A DNA stretch of 64,000 nt from CAYWNA01 sp964459305 (GTDB taxonomy: Bacteria > Planctomycetota > Planctomycetia > Pirellulales > Pirellulaceae): positions 1 through 64,000 of the forward strand of contig CAYWNA010000026.1 in NCBI GenBank assembly GCA_964459305.1, given 5' to 3'. The notes below the pieces were generated by a model, which had not been told where the DNA came from, did no database searches, and worked only from the letters and a program-made list of their open reading frames with translations. The position numbers were made by a program, and so were the translations under genes. Positions 26,318 to 34,523 of the stretch are shown here, piece after piece. Within the stretch, counting starts at the first letter, position 1. Each line of letters opens with the position of its first letter.

Positions 26318-26371
26318 CCGCCTTCAGGCGGTCTCATCGGGCCTTTCGTCGCTTCGGCCGCCTGAAGGCGG
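26318..26371. repeat. CCGCCT..AGGCGG nested palindrome, family C copy 1
   Basis: CCGCCTTCAGGCGG (26318-26331) and its reverse complement CCGCCTGAAGGCGG (26358-26371) each fold alone and can also pair with each other around a 26-base loop. The same 14-mer occurs at 38072-38085 and 39691-39704. It lies between aspS and the PIN-TRAM gene. Confidence 0.65.
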
Positions 26372-26401
26372 GCCCATAGAAACAGAAATAAGACAATCGG
26401 G

Positions 26402-27415
26402 TCAGTTGGACCGCGCCTCGCGCTCGAAACGGCCGAATATCATTCTGCCAGCACTGGTCTGCAAAACGCTGGTCACCGTCATTTCGACCATTTGGCCGAT
26501 ATGGTCACGGCCGTTCTCGATGACGATCATCGTACCGTCGTCCAAATACCCGACACCTTGACCTTGCTCTTCGCCTGGCTTGAGAATCTTGACCTCGACC
26601 CTCTCGCCCGGAAGGAAGACGGGCTTCAGCGCGTTCGCGATGTCGTTCAGATTGATGACTTGGACGTTGTGGAGCCGGGCGATCTTGTTCAGATTGTAGT
26701 CGCCCGTGACGATCTTGCCCTCCAAGTGCTTGGCAAGCAGCACTAGCTTCATATCGACCGGTTGGCCAGCCATATCAGGGTATTCCCGGTCGTAGATCTT
26801 TAATTCGATGCCCTCGCTGCTTCGAAGGCGATTAAGGATATCCAGCCCCCGGCGCCCTCGCGAACGGCGCATTTTGTCGCTGCTGTCCGCAATGCCTTGT
26901 ATTTCGCCAAGGACAAATCGCGGCATGATCAGTTGGTTGTCCATCACGTTCGTCTCGACAACGTCCGCGATGCGTCCGTCGATTACCACGCTGGTATCCA
27001 GGATATACGGCTTCAGTCCCTTCACTTCCTTGGCGAACTCGATGTAGGGGATGACAAAACGGAAATCGTCTTTGGTCTGCAACAGTAGACTCACGCACGA
27101 GTAGCACAACATAACTCCAAGAACGATCTGGACTTTGTCTTTGTACGCGTAGCTCTGCAGAAACGGTGTTAACGCGAGGCTAACTACGTACGTCAAGAGA
27201 ATCCCAACGAGAACGCCGAAGTAGACGGCCGAAATCGTATCCAGTCGCTTGCGCGGCAGGAATATGTCTAACGTGATCACGCCGGCTGCGGCAAGGATAA
27301 CGCCTACGAAGATGGCCCACTTATAGGGTATCGGGATACTGTCGTCGCTGACGATCAGTGTCGCCGACCCTACTGCGACTATCAGAAAAACGAGGCGCAG
27401 AATGATTAGAGCCAT
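26402..27415 (-). CDS. PIN-TRAM domain membrane protein (YacL type)
   Basis: Protein of 337 residues resembling Bacillus YacL. Four N-terminal transmembrane helices (about 1-125) are followed by a PIN domain beginning YILDTSVVIDGRIADV, with further acidic ligands in LDILNRLR and VTGDYNLNKIARL. A C-terminal TRAM (RNA-binding) region follows with GVGYLDDGTMIVIE and GQMVEMTVTSVLQT. PIN domains are usually Mg-dependent ribonucleases, so a membrane-tethered RNase is expected, but no substrate is known. It is preceded at 27454-27469 by an AT-rich inverted repeat that may be its promoter. Confidence 0.85.
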   Translation of the reverse strand: MALIILRLVFLIVAVGSATLIVSDDSIPIPYKWAIFVGVILAAAGVITLDIFLPRKRLDTISAVYFGVLVGILLTYVVSLALTPFLQSYAYKDKVQIVLGVMLCYSCVSLLLQTKDDFRFVIPYIEFAKEVKGLKPYILDTSVVIDGRIADVVETNVMDNQLIMPRFVLGEIQGIADSSDKMRRSRGRRGLDILNRLRSSEGIELKIYDREYPDMAGQPVDMKLVLLAKHLEGKIVTGDYNLNKIARLHNVQVINLNDIANALKPVFLPGERVEVKILKPGEEQGQGVGYLDDGTMIVIENGRDHIGQMVEMTVTSVLQTSAGRMIFGRFEREARSN

Positions 27416-27453
27416 AATGCCTTCTAAAATGGACCGCGAAAATGGATCCCAAA

Positions 27454-27469
27454 TATACTCTACAGTATA
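27454..27469 (-). promoter_or_regulatory. AT-rich inverted repeat upstream of the PIN-TRAM gene
   Basis: TATACT-GTAG-AGTATA read on the minus strand, about 40 bases before the start codon. It contains a -10-like hexamer (TATACT) and is a perfect inverted repeat, so it could be a promoter element, an operator, or both. No convincing -35 was located. Confidence 0.3.
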
Positions 27470-27545
27470 GCACTCAGCGACCGGTGGGTACCACCCCCAC
27501 TCGCCTCACCGGCACATGATCTCCGAAATGCGGCACCAGAATGGC

Positions 27546-27582
27546 AAAAAGGGGCAAAACGTGACGGATCACGCTTCGCCCC
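27546..27582 (-). terminator. Rho-independent terminator of the SHD1 gene
   Basis: Read on the minus strand, GGGGC...CGTGA-TCCG-TCACG...GCCCC forms two stacked 5-bp stems with an internal loop and is followed directly by TTTTT. It lies 35 bases past the stop codon of the gene at 27618-28765. This is the clearest intrinsic terminator in the window. Confidence 0.75.
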
Positions 27583-27617
27583 TGTAAATGACGACGCAGA
27601 CTACCCAAAGTCGGGTC

Positions 27618-28765
27618 CTAGCGGGCAGCCAGCTGATCGACCGGACCGCGCCCCATTTGTGCCGCCACGCGCTGGACATACTGCAGGTCCGCTTCGCTCA
27701 ATCGACGCATCGGCACGGTGGTCGTTTTGCCAGCTTCCTTCAGCAGGCGTACCTTGCCGTCCTCGATAACGAGCAGTCGAGCTCGTACTTGGTACTTGCC
27801 CGTGTTGTCAACCCACAGACGCATGGGCAACTCCGCACTACTGAACGGGTCAGCCTCCGCTGCCGGCTTGGCCGGGGCCGCAGGCTTCGGGCCGAACAGA
27901 TCGTCCAGCGAGGTGTCCTTGGCAGGCTCCGCCTTAGGTTCCGCAGCCTCCGGCGCCGCTGGCTCTGCCGCTGGCTTCGCCGGTTCGGCCTTCGGCAAAT
28001 CGCCGAACAGGTCATTCATCAGATCTTTCGCCGGTTCGGCCACTGCCTTCTTCTCGGGTGCCATTTCGTCTGCCGCAGCGGGCTCGTCGGCCGGTTTGGC
28101 GGCTGGCTCCTTGGGAAGATCACCAAACAGATCGTCCAGCTTCGGCTTGGCTGCAGGAGCGGGCTCAGCGGGAGCGGGCTCAGCGGGAGCGGGCTCAGCA
28201 GGAGCGGGCTCAGCNNNNNNNNNNNNNNNNNNNNNNNNNNNNNNNNNNNNNNNNNNNNNNNNNNNNNNNNNNNNNNNNNNNNNNNNNNNNNNNNNNNNNN
28301 NNNNNNNNNNNNNNCGGGCTCAGCGGGAGCGGGCTCAGCGGGAGCGGGCTCAGCAGGAGCGGGCTCAGCAGGAGCGGGCTCAGCAGGAGCGGGCTCTGCC
28401 TGCATCGCTTCTTCTTTCGGCGTTACAGCCTTCTTCTCTTTCGGAGCATCTACCGGCTTCGGAGGTGCAGGCGGCTTCGCTTCCTCCTCCGGCGGTGCGG
28501 GCGCTTCGGGCGCCTCATCTTCTGGCTCCGGCGCGGGCGGCGTCTCAGGTGGGGCTACGTCCTCTTCCGCGGGCGCATCCATTTTCTGCACCGGTGACTT
28601 GCCGCACGTGGACTCGACAGTAACACTTTCACAGCACACGCCGCAACGTCGCGCTTTTCGAGCGCTCAGCAGCCGGCAGGCCATTGCCGTATCGATCACT
28701 AGTAGAGACACTACGGTCCATACCAGGACCACTTTACCGAACCGTAAAACTGACTTGCGCATCAC
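27618..28765 (-). CDS. SHD1-domain protein with Ala/Pro/Glu-rich repeat, interrupted by an assembly gap
   Basis: Exported or membrane-anchored protein split by 100 N. The N-terminus has a hydrophobic segment (VVLVWTVVSLLVIDTAMA), then a Cys-rich stretch (CGVCCESVTVESTCG) and a long Pro/Glu/Ala linker built from AEPAP pentapeptides. Beyond the gap come three copies of a DDLFG motif (LDDLFGDLP, MNDLFGDLP, LDDLFGPKP) and a C-terminal SHD1 (SLA1 homology) domain, about the last 60 residues (MRLWVDNTGKYQVRARL, VPMRRLSEADLQYVQ), a family widespread in Planctomycetes. The two sides are in different frames as written, because the placeholder gap has the wrong length. GGGAGG lies 8 bases before ATG 28765, and a good terminator follows. 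Function unknown. Confidence 0.75.
28154..28398 (-). repeat. 15-bp tandem repeat (AEPAP-coding), containing the gap
   Basis: Units GGGCTCAGCGGGAGC (plus strand) with a G/A variation at the tenth position repeat head to tail on both sides of the N run. Each encodes one Ala-Glu-Pro-Ala-Pro on the minus strand. Left and right flanks look alike, which explains why assembly failed here. Confidence 0.85.
28215..28314. other. Assembly gap (100 N)
   Basis: Exactly 100 N, a typical fixed-size placeholder. Repeat phase on the two sides requires a true length of 5 + 15n bases, and the same value (2 modulo 3) restores the reading frame of the surrounding gene. Confidence 0.95.
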
Positions 28766-28830
28766 AACAGCCTCCCGAGGTCAGATGTGGTGGGTGTAAC
28801 TCTGGCAGTATTGGTAAGCGGCACTTTCCC

Positions 28831-28849
28831 GCACCGGTCAGACCGGTGC
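28831..28849. promoter_or_regulatory. Perfect 19-bp palindrome upstream of the SHD1 gene
   Basis: GCACCGGTC-A-GACCGGTGC is an exact inverted repeat, 66 bases before the start codon of the gene at 28765. It may be an operator for a dimeric regulator or a stem-loop in the 5' leader. No matching regulator is encoded nearby. Confidence 0.4.
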
Positions 28850-29021
28850 GCAGAGGGCAAGTAGCAACTCCTAATATGCTAATCTGCCCAACTTGCCTAC
28901 GCAACCATCTCATTTAACGTATCTTTCAGATTTTCCCCAAATATTAAAGTTTTCTCAATATTTCACGGGAAAAGTGCCTTGACACGCTTCAGAGCCTGCG
29001 CCATCCGCCAGGTATCGGTGT

Positions 29022-29471
29022 TCATGCCGACGGCGTCCGTTGTTCGCCTGACTCTCGGGTGTTGACGAACAGCGCCCTCTTCTGGTCGGGCAGCGAGTAA
29101 TCGAAGCCACATTCTTTGAGGAACCGGTCCGAGGCCGTGATTGCCATAAGCTCCAGTATGTCGTGCTCGCGTGCGCACCGGACGCATGCGTTCACCAAGA
29201 GCTTGCCAATTCCGCGGCGCTGGTGACCTGTCGCAACCGCCAGACATTGAACCTCGGCCAGTTTCTTCGAGTAGATCTCTACCGCCGCAAAACCGACGAT
29301 CTGACCGTCTAGCTCGGCCACAAATCCGTTCTGAGTAAGATTGCGGAGTTCGTCTTCCGACCTTGGCAGGAGCTTCCGCTGCTCTACATGCGGCGCGATC
29401 AGTCTGGCAACATCAGGAACATCTTCGATACGTGCCACCCGGATTTCCACTTTGGGCTTTCTTGTTGTCAT
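29022..29471 (-). CDS. GNAT-family N-acetyltransferase
   Basis: Single-domain acetyltransferase of 149 residues. The acetyl-CoA binding motif A is LAVATGHQRRGIGKLLVNA (Q/R-x-x-G-x-G/A); motif B follows at LELMAITASDRFLKECGFDY. Sequence flavour (MTTRKPKVEIRVARIEDVPDVARLI, FAAVEIYSKKLAEVQCLAV) resembles the ArgA/NAGS-like acetyltransferases, so N-acetylglutamate synthesis is possible, but the amino-acid kinase domain is absent. It lies 20 bases downstream of glnS and is probably co-transcribed with gltX-glnS. The acceptor substrate is unproven. Confidence 0.82.
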   Translation of the reverse strand: MTTRKPKVEIRVARIEDVPDVARLIAPHVEQRKLLPRSEDELRNLTQNGFVAELDGQIVGFAAVEIYSKKLAEVQCLAVATGHQRRGIGKLLVNACVRCAREHDILELMAITASDRFLKECGFDYSLPDQKRALFVNTRESGEQRTPSA

Positions 29472-29491
29472 GGATCAGACGTTTCCAACAC

Positions 29492-31228
29492 CTAACGCTT
29501 CTTCTGTGCTTTTTCAATTTTTGCCCAAGTGTCTCGCAGAGAGACAGTACGATTGAATACGAGCTCATCCGGGCCGGAATCGACACAAAAGTATCCCAAA
29601 CGCTCGAACTGATAGCGATCACCAGACGCTGCCTCTGCGAGACTCCGTTCAACGCGACAGCCCTTCAACACGTCCAAGGAATGCGGATTCAGATTGGATG
29701 TGTAGTCCTCGCCATCATCCACGTCGTCAGGGTTGTGCTTGATGAACAGGCGATCGTACAGCCTCACCTCAGCTGTCAACGCGTGCTCGGCCGATACCCA
29801 GTGGACCACGCCTTTCACCTTGCGCCCCTCGGGCTGTTTGCCCAGCGTATCAGGATCGTACGTACAGCGCAATTCGACGACTTCGCCAGTCTGCTCGTCT
29901 TTGATGACATCTTCGCATTTGATGATGTATCCGTACCTCAGGCGGACTTCGCGTCCAGGTGCCAAGCGGAAGTATTTCTTCGGGGGATCTTCGCGAAAAT
30001 CATCGCGTTCGATGTAGATCACTCGCGAAAATGGTACTTCGCGCGTTCCCGCACCGGGATCTTCGGGGTTGTTCACAGCATCAAGCTGTTCGACACGATC
30101 CTCCGGATAATTGTCGATAACGACCCGCAACGGCCGTAGAACGGCCATGACACGCAGTGCGGTGGCATTCAGGTGCTCGCGCACGCTGTTTTCTAGCACG
30201 GCAACGTCGACGACGCTGTAGAACTTCGCCACACCAATCCGTTCGCAGAAATCGCGGATCGACTCCGGTGTGTACCCTCGCCGGCGTAGCCCCGATAGGG
30301 TCGGCATCCTGGGATCGTCCCATCCGCTGACGTGCCCCTCTTTCACCAAATCCAGCAACTTCCGCTTGCTCATAACGGTATAGCTGAGATTCAGCCGAGC
30401 AAACTCGATCTGCTGTGGATGGTAGACACCCAACTGGTCGAGATACCAGTCGTACAGCGGTCGATGATTCTCGAATTCCAGTGTGCAAACCGAATGGGTG
30501 ATGCGTTCGATCGAGTCCGACTGGCCATGCGTGAAGTCATACATTGGATAGATGCACCACTGGTCGCCCGTGCGATGGTGCGTGGCATGCAGTATGCGGT
30601 ACATCACCGGATCGCGCATGTTCAGATTCGGATGCGACGTGTCGATCTTCGCCCGAAGCGTGCGCGTACCGTCTGGGAACGCGCCAGCATGCATCTGCTG
30701 GAAGAGTTCGAGATTCTCGTCCACACTACGATCGCGAAACGGACTGTTCTTGCCAGGCTCCGTGAGCGTCCCGCGATATTCGCGCATCTGATCGGCGTTC
30801 AAATCGCAAACGAAGGCTTTGCCGGCTTTGATCAGCCCGATCGCCCATTCGTACAGTTGCCCAAAATAGTCCGATGCGTAGTACTCTCGATCGGCCCAGT
30901 CGAAACCAAGCCAGCGCACGTCTTCTTTGATCGATTCAACGTATTCCACCTCTTCTTTGCACGGGTTGGTGTCGTCGAATCGCAAATTGCAGAGCCCACC
31001 GTATCTGTCCGCCAAACCGAAGTTCAGACAGATTGACTTGGCGTGTCCAATGTGCAGATAGCCGTTCGGCTCTGGCGGAAATCGCGTATGCACCCGGCCA
31101 TCATGCTTGCCGGTCTTCCTGTCGTCTTCGACGATCTGCTCGATGAAGTTCAGCGAGCGGGCGGAATCGGTGCTGTTTGATTCCGAGGCATCGTTCTCGC
31201 GACCTGGAACGTTGTTATTCTGTGTCAT
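29492..31228 (-). CDS. glnS: Glutaminyl-tRNA synthetase
   Basis: Class I synthetase of 578 residues charging tRNA-Gln directly with glutamine. The HIGH motif is in FPPEPNGYLHIGHAKSIC and the KMSKS-equivalent is VMSKRKLL. The beta-barrel anticodon-binding C-terminus is present (VVIDNYPEDRVEQLDAVNNP, LRLAPGREV-type segments). The frame is open to 31276, overlapping gltX, but ATG 31228 has AGAGG just upstream and starts 8 bases after the gltX stop, so it is chosen. The organism therefore need not rely on GatCAB for Gln-tRNA. Confidence 0.95.
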   Translation of the reverse strand: MTQNNNVPGRENDASESNSTDSARSLNFIEQIVEDDRKTGKHDGRVHTRFPPEPNGYLHIGHAKSICLNFGLADRYGGLCNLRFDDTNPCKEEVEYVESIKEDVRWLGFDWADREYYASDYFGQLYEWAIGLIKAGKAFVCDLNADQMREYRGTLTEPGKNSPFRDRSVDENLELFQQMHAGAFPDGTRTLRAKIDTSHPNLNMRDPVMYRILHATHHRTGDQWCIYPMYDFTHGQSDSIERITHSVCTLEFENHRPLYDWYLDQLGVYHPQQIEFARLNLSYTVMSKRKLLDLVKEGHVSGWDDPRMPTLSGLRRRGYTPESIRDFCERIGVAKFYSVVDVAVLENSVREHLNATALRVMAVLRPLRVVIDNYPEDRVEQLDAVNNPEDPGAGTREVPFSRVIYIERDDFREDPPKKYFRLAPGREVRLRYGYIIKCEDVIKDEQTGEVVELRCTYDPDTLGKQPEGRKVKGVVHWVSAEHALTAEVRLYDRLFIKHNPDDVDDGEDYTSNLNPHSLDVLKGCRVERSLAEAASGDRYQFERLGYFCVDSGPDELVFNRTVSLRDTWAKIEKAQKKR

Positions 31229-31236
31229 CTTTACCT

Positions 31237-32796
31237 CTACAGCAGGGACAATGCACGGTCGATTCGGGCCAGGCAACTTTCGCGTCCCAGAATCGCCAGA
31301 GTTTCGAACATGCCAAAACCAACCGACTTGCCCGTCACGGCGACTCGAAGGGCATGAATGATCTGGCCGACCTTGATACCCTCTGCTTCTACGAAATCGT
31401 GCAACAGGCTGTCCAGTGTGTCGGTATTGAAGGGCGTCGCCATTGCCAGTTGGCCTCTGAACCTCGCCATCAACTGCGCCGCTTCAACAGGTTTTCGCAG
31501 ACGCTTGTTGAATGCCTTTTCGTCGTAGGGTAGCTGGTCGTCCGGCGTGAAGAAATCCGCATAGTCGAGAATATCGCCCGCGACGCTAATGCGATCGCCG
31601 GCAGCTCCCACGATTTCTATCAACTTCGGCTCGACATCGGGCGGTGACGGTGTCGGCACCAGGCCGGCCTTTTCCAGGTAGGGAACAACCATCGATACCT
31701 TGGTCTGGACGGGCAGTGCTCGCATGCGTCGTTCTTGGAAGGCCAGCAGCTTCTGCGGGTCGAAACTGGCCGGCGCTTTATTGACCCCATCGAGCGAAAA
31801 ATGCTGGATCATCTCATCGCGAGCAAAGTCTTCGGTTCTGTCGTCCAGCGCCCAACCCAACAGCAAAAGATAATTGACGAGGGCTTCGGGCAGATAGCCG
31901 ACTTCGCGGTAGAAGTCCACGACTACTGGATTGAACGAGTCGGCGGACACCTGCAGGCCGATCCTGCTGGCGATCTGCTCTCCGTGGTCGTGCAACTTCC
32001 TGAAGTCTGGGTTCTTCAGGTAGTCCTTCAGCTTCCGTTTGCTCAGCTTGTTCGAACTTCCAGGCTCGGCCACGTAGGGCAAGTGGGCGTATTCGGGTAG
32101 CTCAAACCCCAGGCCCTGCGCGATGAAGATCTGCCTGGGAGTATTGGAAAGGTGTTCGACCGCGCGGATCACGTGCGTGATCTCGAAATCCTGATCATCG
32201 ACTACGCTGGCGAGGTGATACAAGCAGGAACCGTCTGCTCGCTGGATTACGTGGTCCTGCTCGGCGGCCCAATCGAATTCCACATCGCCGCGCACCAAAT
32301 CGCGAAACCGGCACTTGCCTTCGCGCGGCATTTTCAGGCGCACGACCGCTTGCCGCCCTTCACTCTCCAGACGCTTCGCTTGCTCGTCCGTTTCGGCCAT
32401 CCACTTCCGGCTATAGACAAACGATCGTTTTTCTCGCTCGGCGGCTTCGCGTTCCGCCTTGATCTCATCGGGCCGAGCGTAGTCGCGGTAGGCCAATCCC
32501 GCATCGAGCAACTGACGTGCGGCCGATCCATAGCGATCCGCTCGCTGGGACTGGAAATACGGAGCATGAGGCCCACCAACGTCGGGGCCTTCGTCCCAGT
32601 CAATGGAAAGCCAGCGGAAGCCGTCCAGAATCGGTTGCAACGCTTCCTGGACATTGCGTTGTCGGTCGGTATCGTCGATGCGCAGGATGAACTGCCCGCC
32701 ATGCCGCCGAGCGAACAACCAGTTGAACAAAGCCGTGCGGACACCGCCAATATGCAGAAAACCTGTAGGACTAGGGGCAAAACGCGTGCGGACCAT
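31237..32796 (-). CDS. gltX: Glutamyl-tRNA synthetase
   Basis: Class I synthetase of 519 residues charging tRNA-Glu. The HIGH-type motif is FAPSPTGFLHIGGVRTALFN, and the KMSKS-type loop is SNKLSKRKLKDYL. Between them are LYHLASVVDDQDFEITHVIR and EHLSNTPRQIF, standard for GluRS. The C-terminal helical anticodon-binding domain is intact. It is the first gene of gltX-glnS-GNAT. Length and motifs are typical of bacterial GluRS. Confidence 0.96.
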   Translation of the reverse strand: MVRTRFAPSPTGFLHIGGVRTALFNWLFARRHGGQFILRIDDTDRQRNVQEALQPILDGFRWLSIDWDEGPDVGGPHAPYFQSQRADRYGSAARQLLDAGLAYRDYARPDEIKAEREAAEREKRSFVYSRKWMAETDEQAKRLESEGRQAVVRLKMPREGKCRFRDLVRGDVEFDWAAEQDHVIQRADGSCLYHLASVVDDQDFEITHVIRAVEHLSNTPRQIFIAQGLGFELPEYAHLPYVAEPGSSNKLSKRKLKDYLKNPDFRKLHDHGEQIASRIGLQVSADSFNPVVVDFYREVGYLPEALVNYLLLLGWALDDRTEDFARDEMIQHFSLDGVNKAPASFDPQKLLAFQERRMRALPVQTKVSMVVPYLEKAGLVPTPSPPDVEPKLIEIVGAAGDRISVAGDILDYADFFTPDDQLPYDEKAFNKRLRKPVEAAQLMARFRGQLAMATPFNTDTLDSLLHDFVEAEGIKVGQIIHALRVAVTGKSVGFGMFETLAILGRESCLARIDRALSLL

Positions 32797-33009
32797 GATT
32801 TCGCTTTGAGTGAATGTTTACGTCAGAACAACTCTCAACACAACATGATTTGACTGTGTAGGCCGAGATCGTTAAAGGGGGAGGATCCCGAATTAATCTG
32901 GCGATTCGCGTTTGAGACCTGACGCGAGTGCCACGGTTGTGTCGGCCGTGCTCCTTTGGCCACGGTCGAGACCGGCGTGCTACGAAGTGACAAGAGCGGA
33001 GTTGACGGG

Positions 33010-34248
33010 CTATGCTGCCTTGCGAGTTTGCTCGCGCCGTCGTTGCTTTCTCAGCCGTCTACGTTCGGCTTTGCTGAGTTTCTGATCTGCTGAGGATTCC
33101 CCTTCCTGAAGTTGCGGCTGCGCGTCGCTCAGAGAAATCACGTCGGGAACGTCGTCGATCTGCTCCCTTACGGCGCTACTTGACGCACGGGTCTTTGCCG
33201 AACTATCACTGGCGGCGCGGGTTGGGGCAGTCCCTTTGCCCGGCTTCTCGACAGTTTGGACGATCCGCTTGCTCGGCTTTTCGCCGGAACGGTCGCTGGA
33301 CGTGGCGACGTCAACCTCTCCATCATCGCTCGCCCGAGGCCGAACGGCGTCCTCTTTGCGAGGCTTCTGCCGCCTTGGCGACTTCTCGCGGACTGGGACC
33401 ATGCCTTGAGAATCCAGATAGACATGCCGACCGTAGACAGCCACGGTGAGGAACGTGGCCAAGTGGCCCAACATGGCCGTCGTCGTTGCCACCATGATGT
33501 TGACGGTTCGATCGAGAAAGAGGTCGGGCACCAACGCCAAGATCGCGGTTGCGAAGTAGCAGCACGTGGCAACAAACAGCAAAACCAGGGACGCACGGCT
33601 CACTCGAATCTCAAACGCCAAACGGAGACTCACGAGTGTCCATACGGCACAATACGCCAACGGCCAAAGCAGGGTTTCATCCGCCGGTACAACGATTCCG
33701 GCGATACCACTTGCCAATTTCGCCAGATCGTGCTGGATATGTGTGGCAACGCACGTGGCCATGAAAAACAACGCCACGGGTACCCACAACCATAACCGAT
33801 ATCGCCCCCGATAATCATCTGTCTTATGGCGGCGAATTCGATAGATTTGGACGCCTTGAAATGCTGCCAGTGCTAGCATCAACGACGAGAACCATGCTGC
33901 CAGCCCTCCTCGATCCTGCACGTCCAAGGCCCCGAACTCACTGGGCCACATGTCGCGCGGCCAGAGTTGCAGGTTGGCGTACAGAGCTTCCAGACCGGTG
34001 ATCGCAACCAAGCCTGAAAGTGCCAGGACCGCCAGTGTCCAACGTCGCCGAGGTATAACAGCGGTGAGAGGAGGCTGCCGGTCAGCCAAAGCCGCATCCG
34101 CGTAGGACCTAAGACCAGCGGAATTGGAGTCGGAGGATTTCCCGGAAGGGAGCGCAATCCCTTCGTCCAACTCCGCCTCGAGCAGATTCTCTTCGATCAG
34201 CACTCGCCGGCGCCGCTGGTCGCATGCACCGCTTCGTCGAAATTGCAT
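33010..34248 (-). CDS. Polytopic membrane protein with basic C-terminal tail
   Basis: Protein of 412 residues that I do not recognise. After a 70-residue polar N-terminus there are about six or seven transmembrane helices (about 70-285, for example LAVLALSGLVAITGLEALYA and ALVPDLFLDRTVNIMVATTT). The last 120 residues are soluble, rich in Lys, Arg, Ser and Pro, and end in a strongly basic KAERRRLRKQRRREQTRK. The basic tail would sit in the cytoplasm and could bind nucleic acid or acidic lipids; this is speculative. It is monocistronic on the minus strand. Confidence 0.6.
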   Translation of the reverse strand: MQFRRSGACDQRRRRVLIEENLLEAELDEGIALPSGKSSDSNSAGLRSYADAALADRQPPLTAVIPRRRWTLAVLALSGLVAITGLEALYANLQLWPRDMWPSEFGALDVQDRGGLAAWFSSLMLALAAFQGVQIYRIRRHKTDDYRGRYRLWLWVPVALFFMATCVATHIQHDLAKLASGIAGIVVPADETLLWPLAYCAVWTLVSLRLAFEIRVSRASLVLLFVATCCYFATAILALVPDLFLDRTVNIMVATTTAMLGHLATFLTVAVYGRHVYLDSQGMVPVREKSPRRQKPRKEDAVRPRASDDGEVDVATSSDRSGEKPSKRIVQTVEKPGKGTAPTRAASDSSAKTRASSSAVREQIDDVPDVISLSDAQPQLQEGESSADQKLSKAERRRLRKQRRREQTRKAA

Positions 34249-34491
34249 TTTCTTCGGGATTCCGCTTTATCGGTTAAACGGACTGTGCCACAAGAAACGT
34301 CGGCACGAGAGAAGGGGAACTACAGTTTCCGCGGACAGTACACTCTGCCGAAAACGGGCAAACCAGGCGAGATGCACAGGGCGGTGAAGCCAGGGAGAAA
34401 CTACAGGCCTACGTCCGGCTCCGTGGCCAGCCGCGGTTCCGGCTCCCTGAGATTCGCGCGGTCGTAGTCCGGCTGCGATCGCTGCGTCAAT

Positions 34492-34518
34492 GTGGGGCAC
34501 ATTAGAAACGTGCCCCAC
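34492..34518. repeat. GTGGGGCAC hairpin downstream of the FAH gene
   Basis: GTGGGGCAC-ATTAGAAAC-GTGCCCCAC: a perfect 9-bp stem with a 9-base loop, 6 bases past the end of the minus-strand FAH-family gene. Without a T-tract on the minus strand it may be a REP-like repeat or a weak terminator. Confidence 0.5.
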
Positions 34519-34523
34519 GGTTG

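Noticed and set aside
28154..28398. CRISPR-like direct repeat array
   Set aside because: The 15-bp units are contiguous without spacers and code for AEPAP in a gene with good coding signals on both sides.
31229..31276. Upstream start of glnS overlapping gltX
   Set aside because: The in-frame extension adds a non-conserved segment and lacks a ribosome binding site; ATG 31228 has AGAGG and begins 8 bases after gltX.
34267..34518. Short minus-strand frame starting MGHVSNVPH
   Set aside because: This word arises from translating the GTGGGGCAC hairpin repeat rather than from a real gene.
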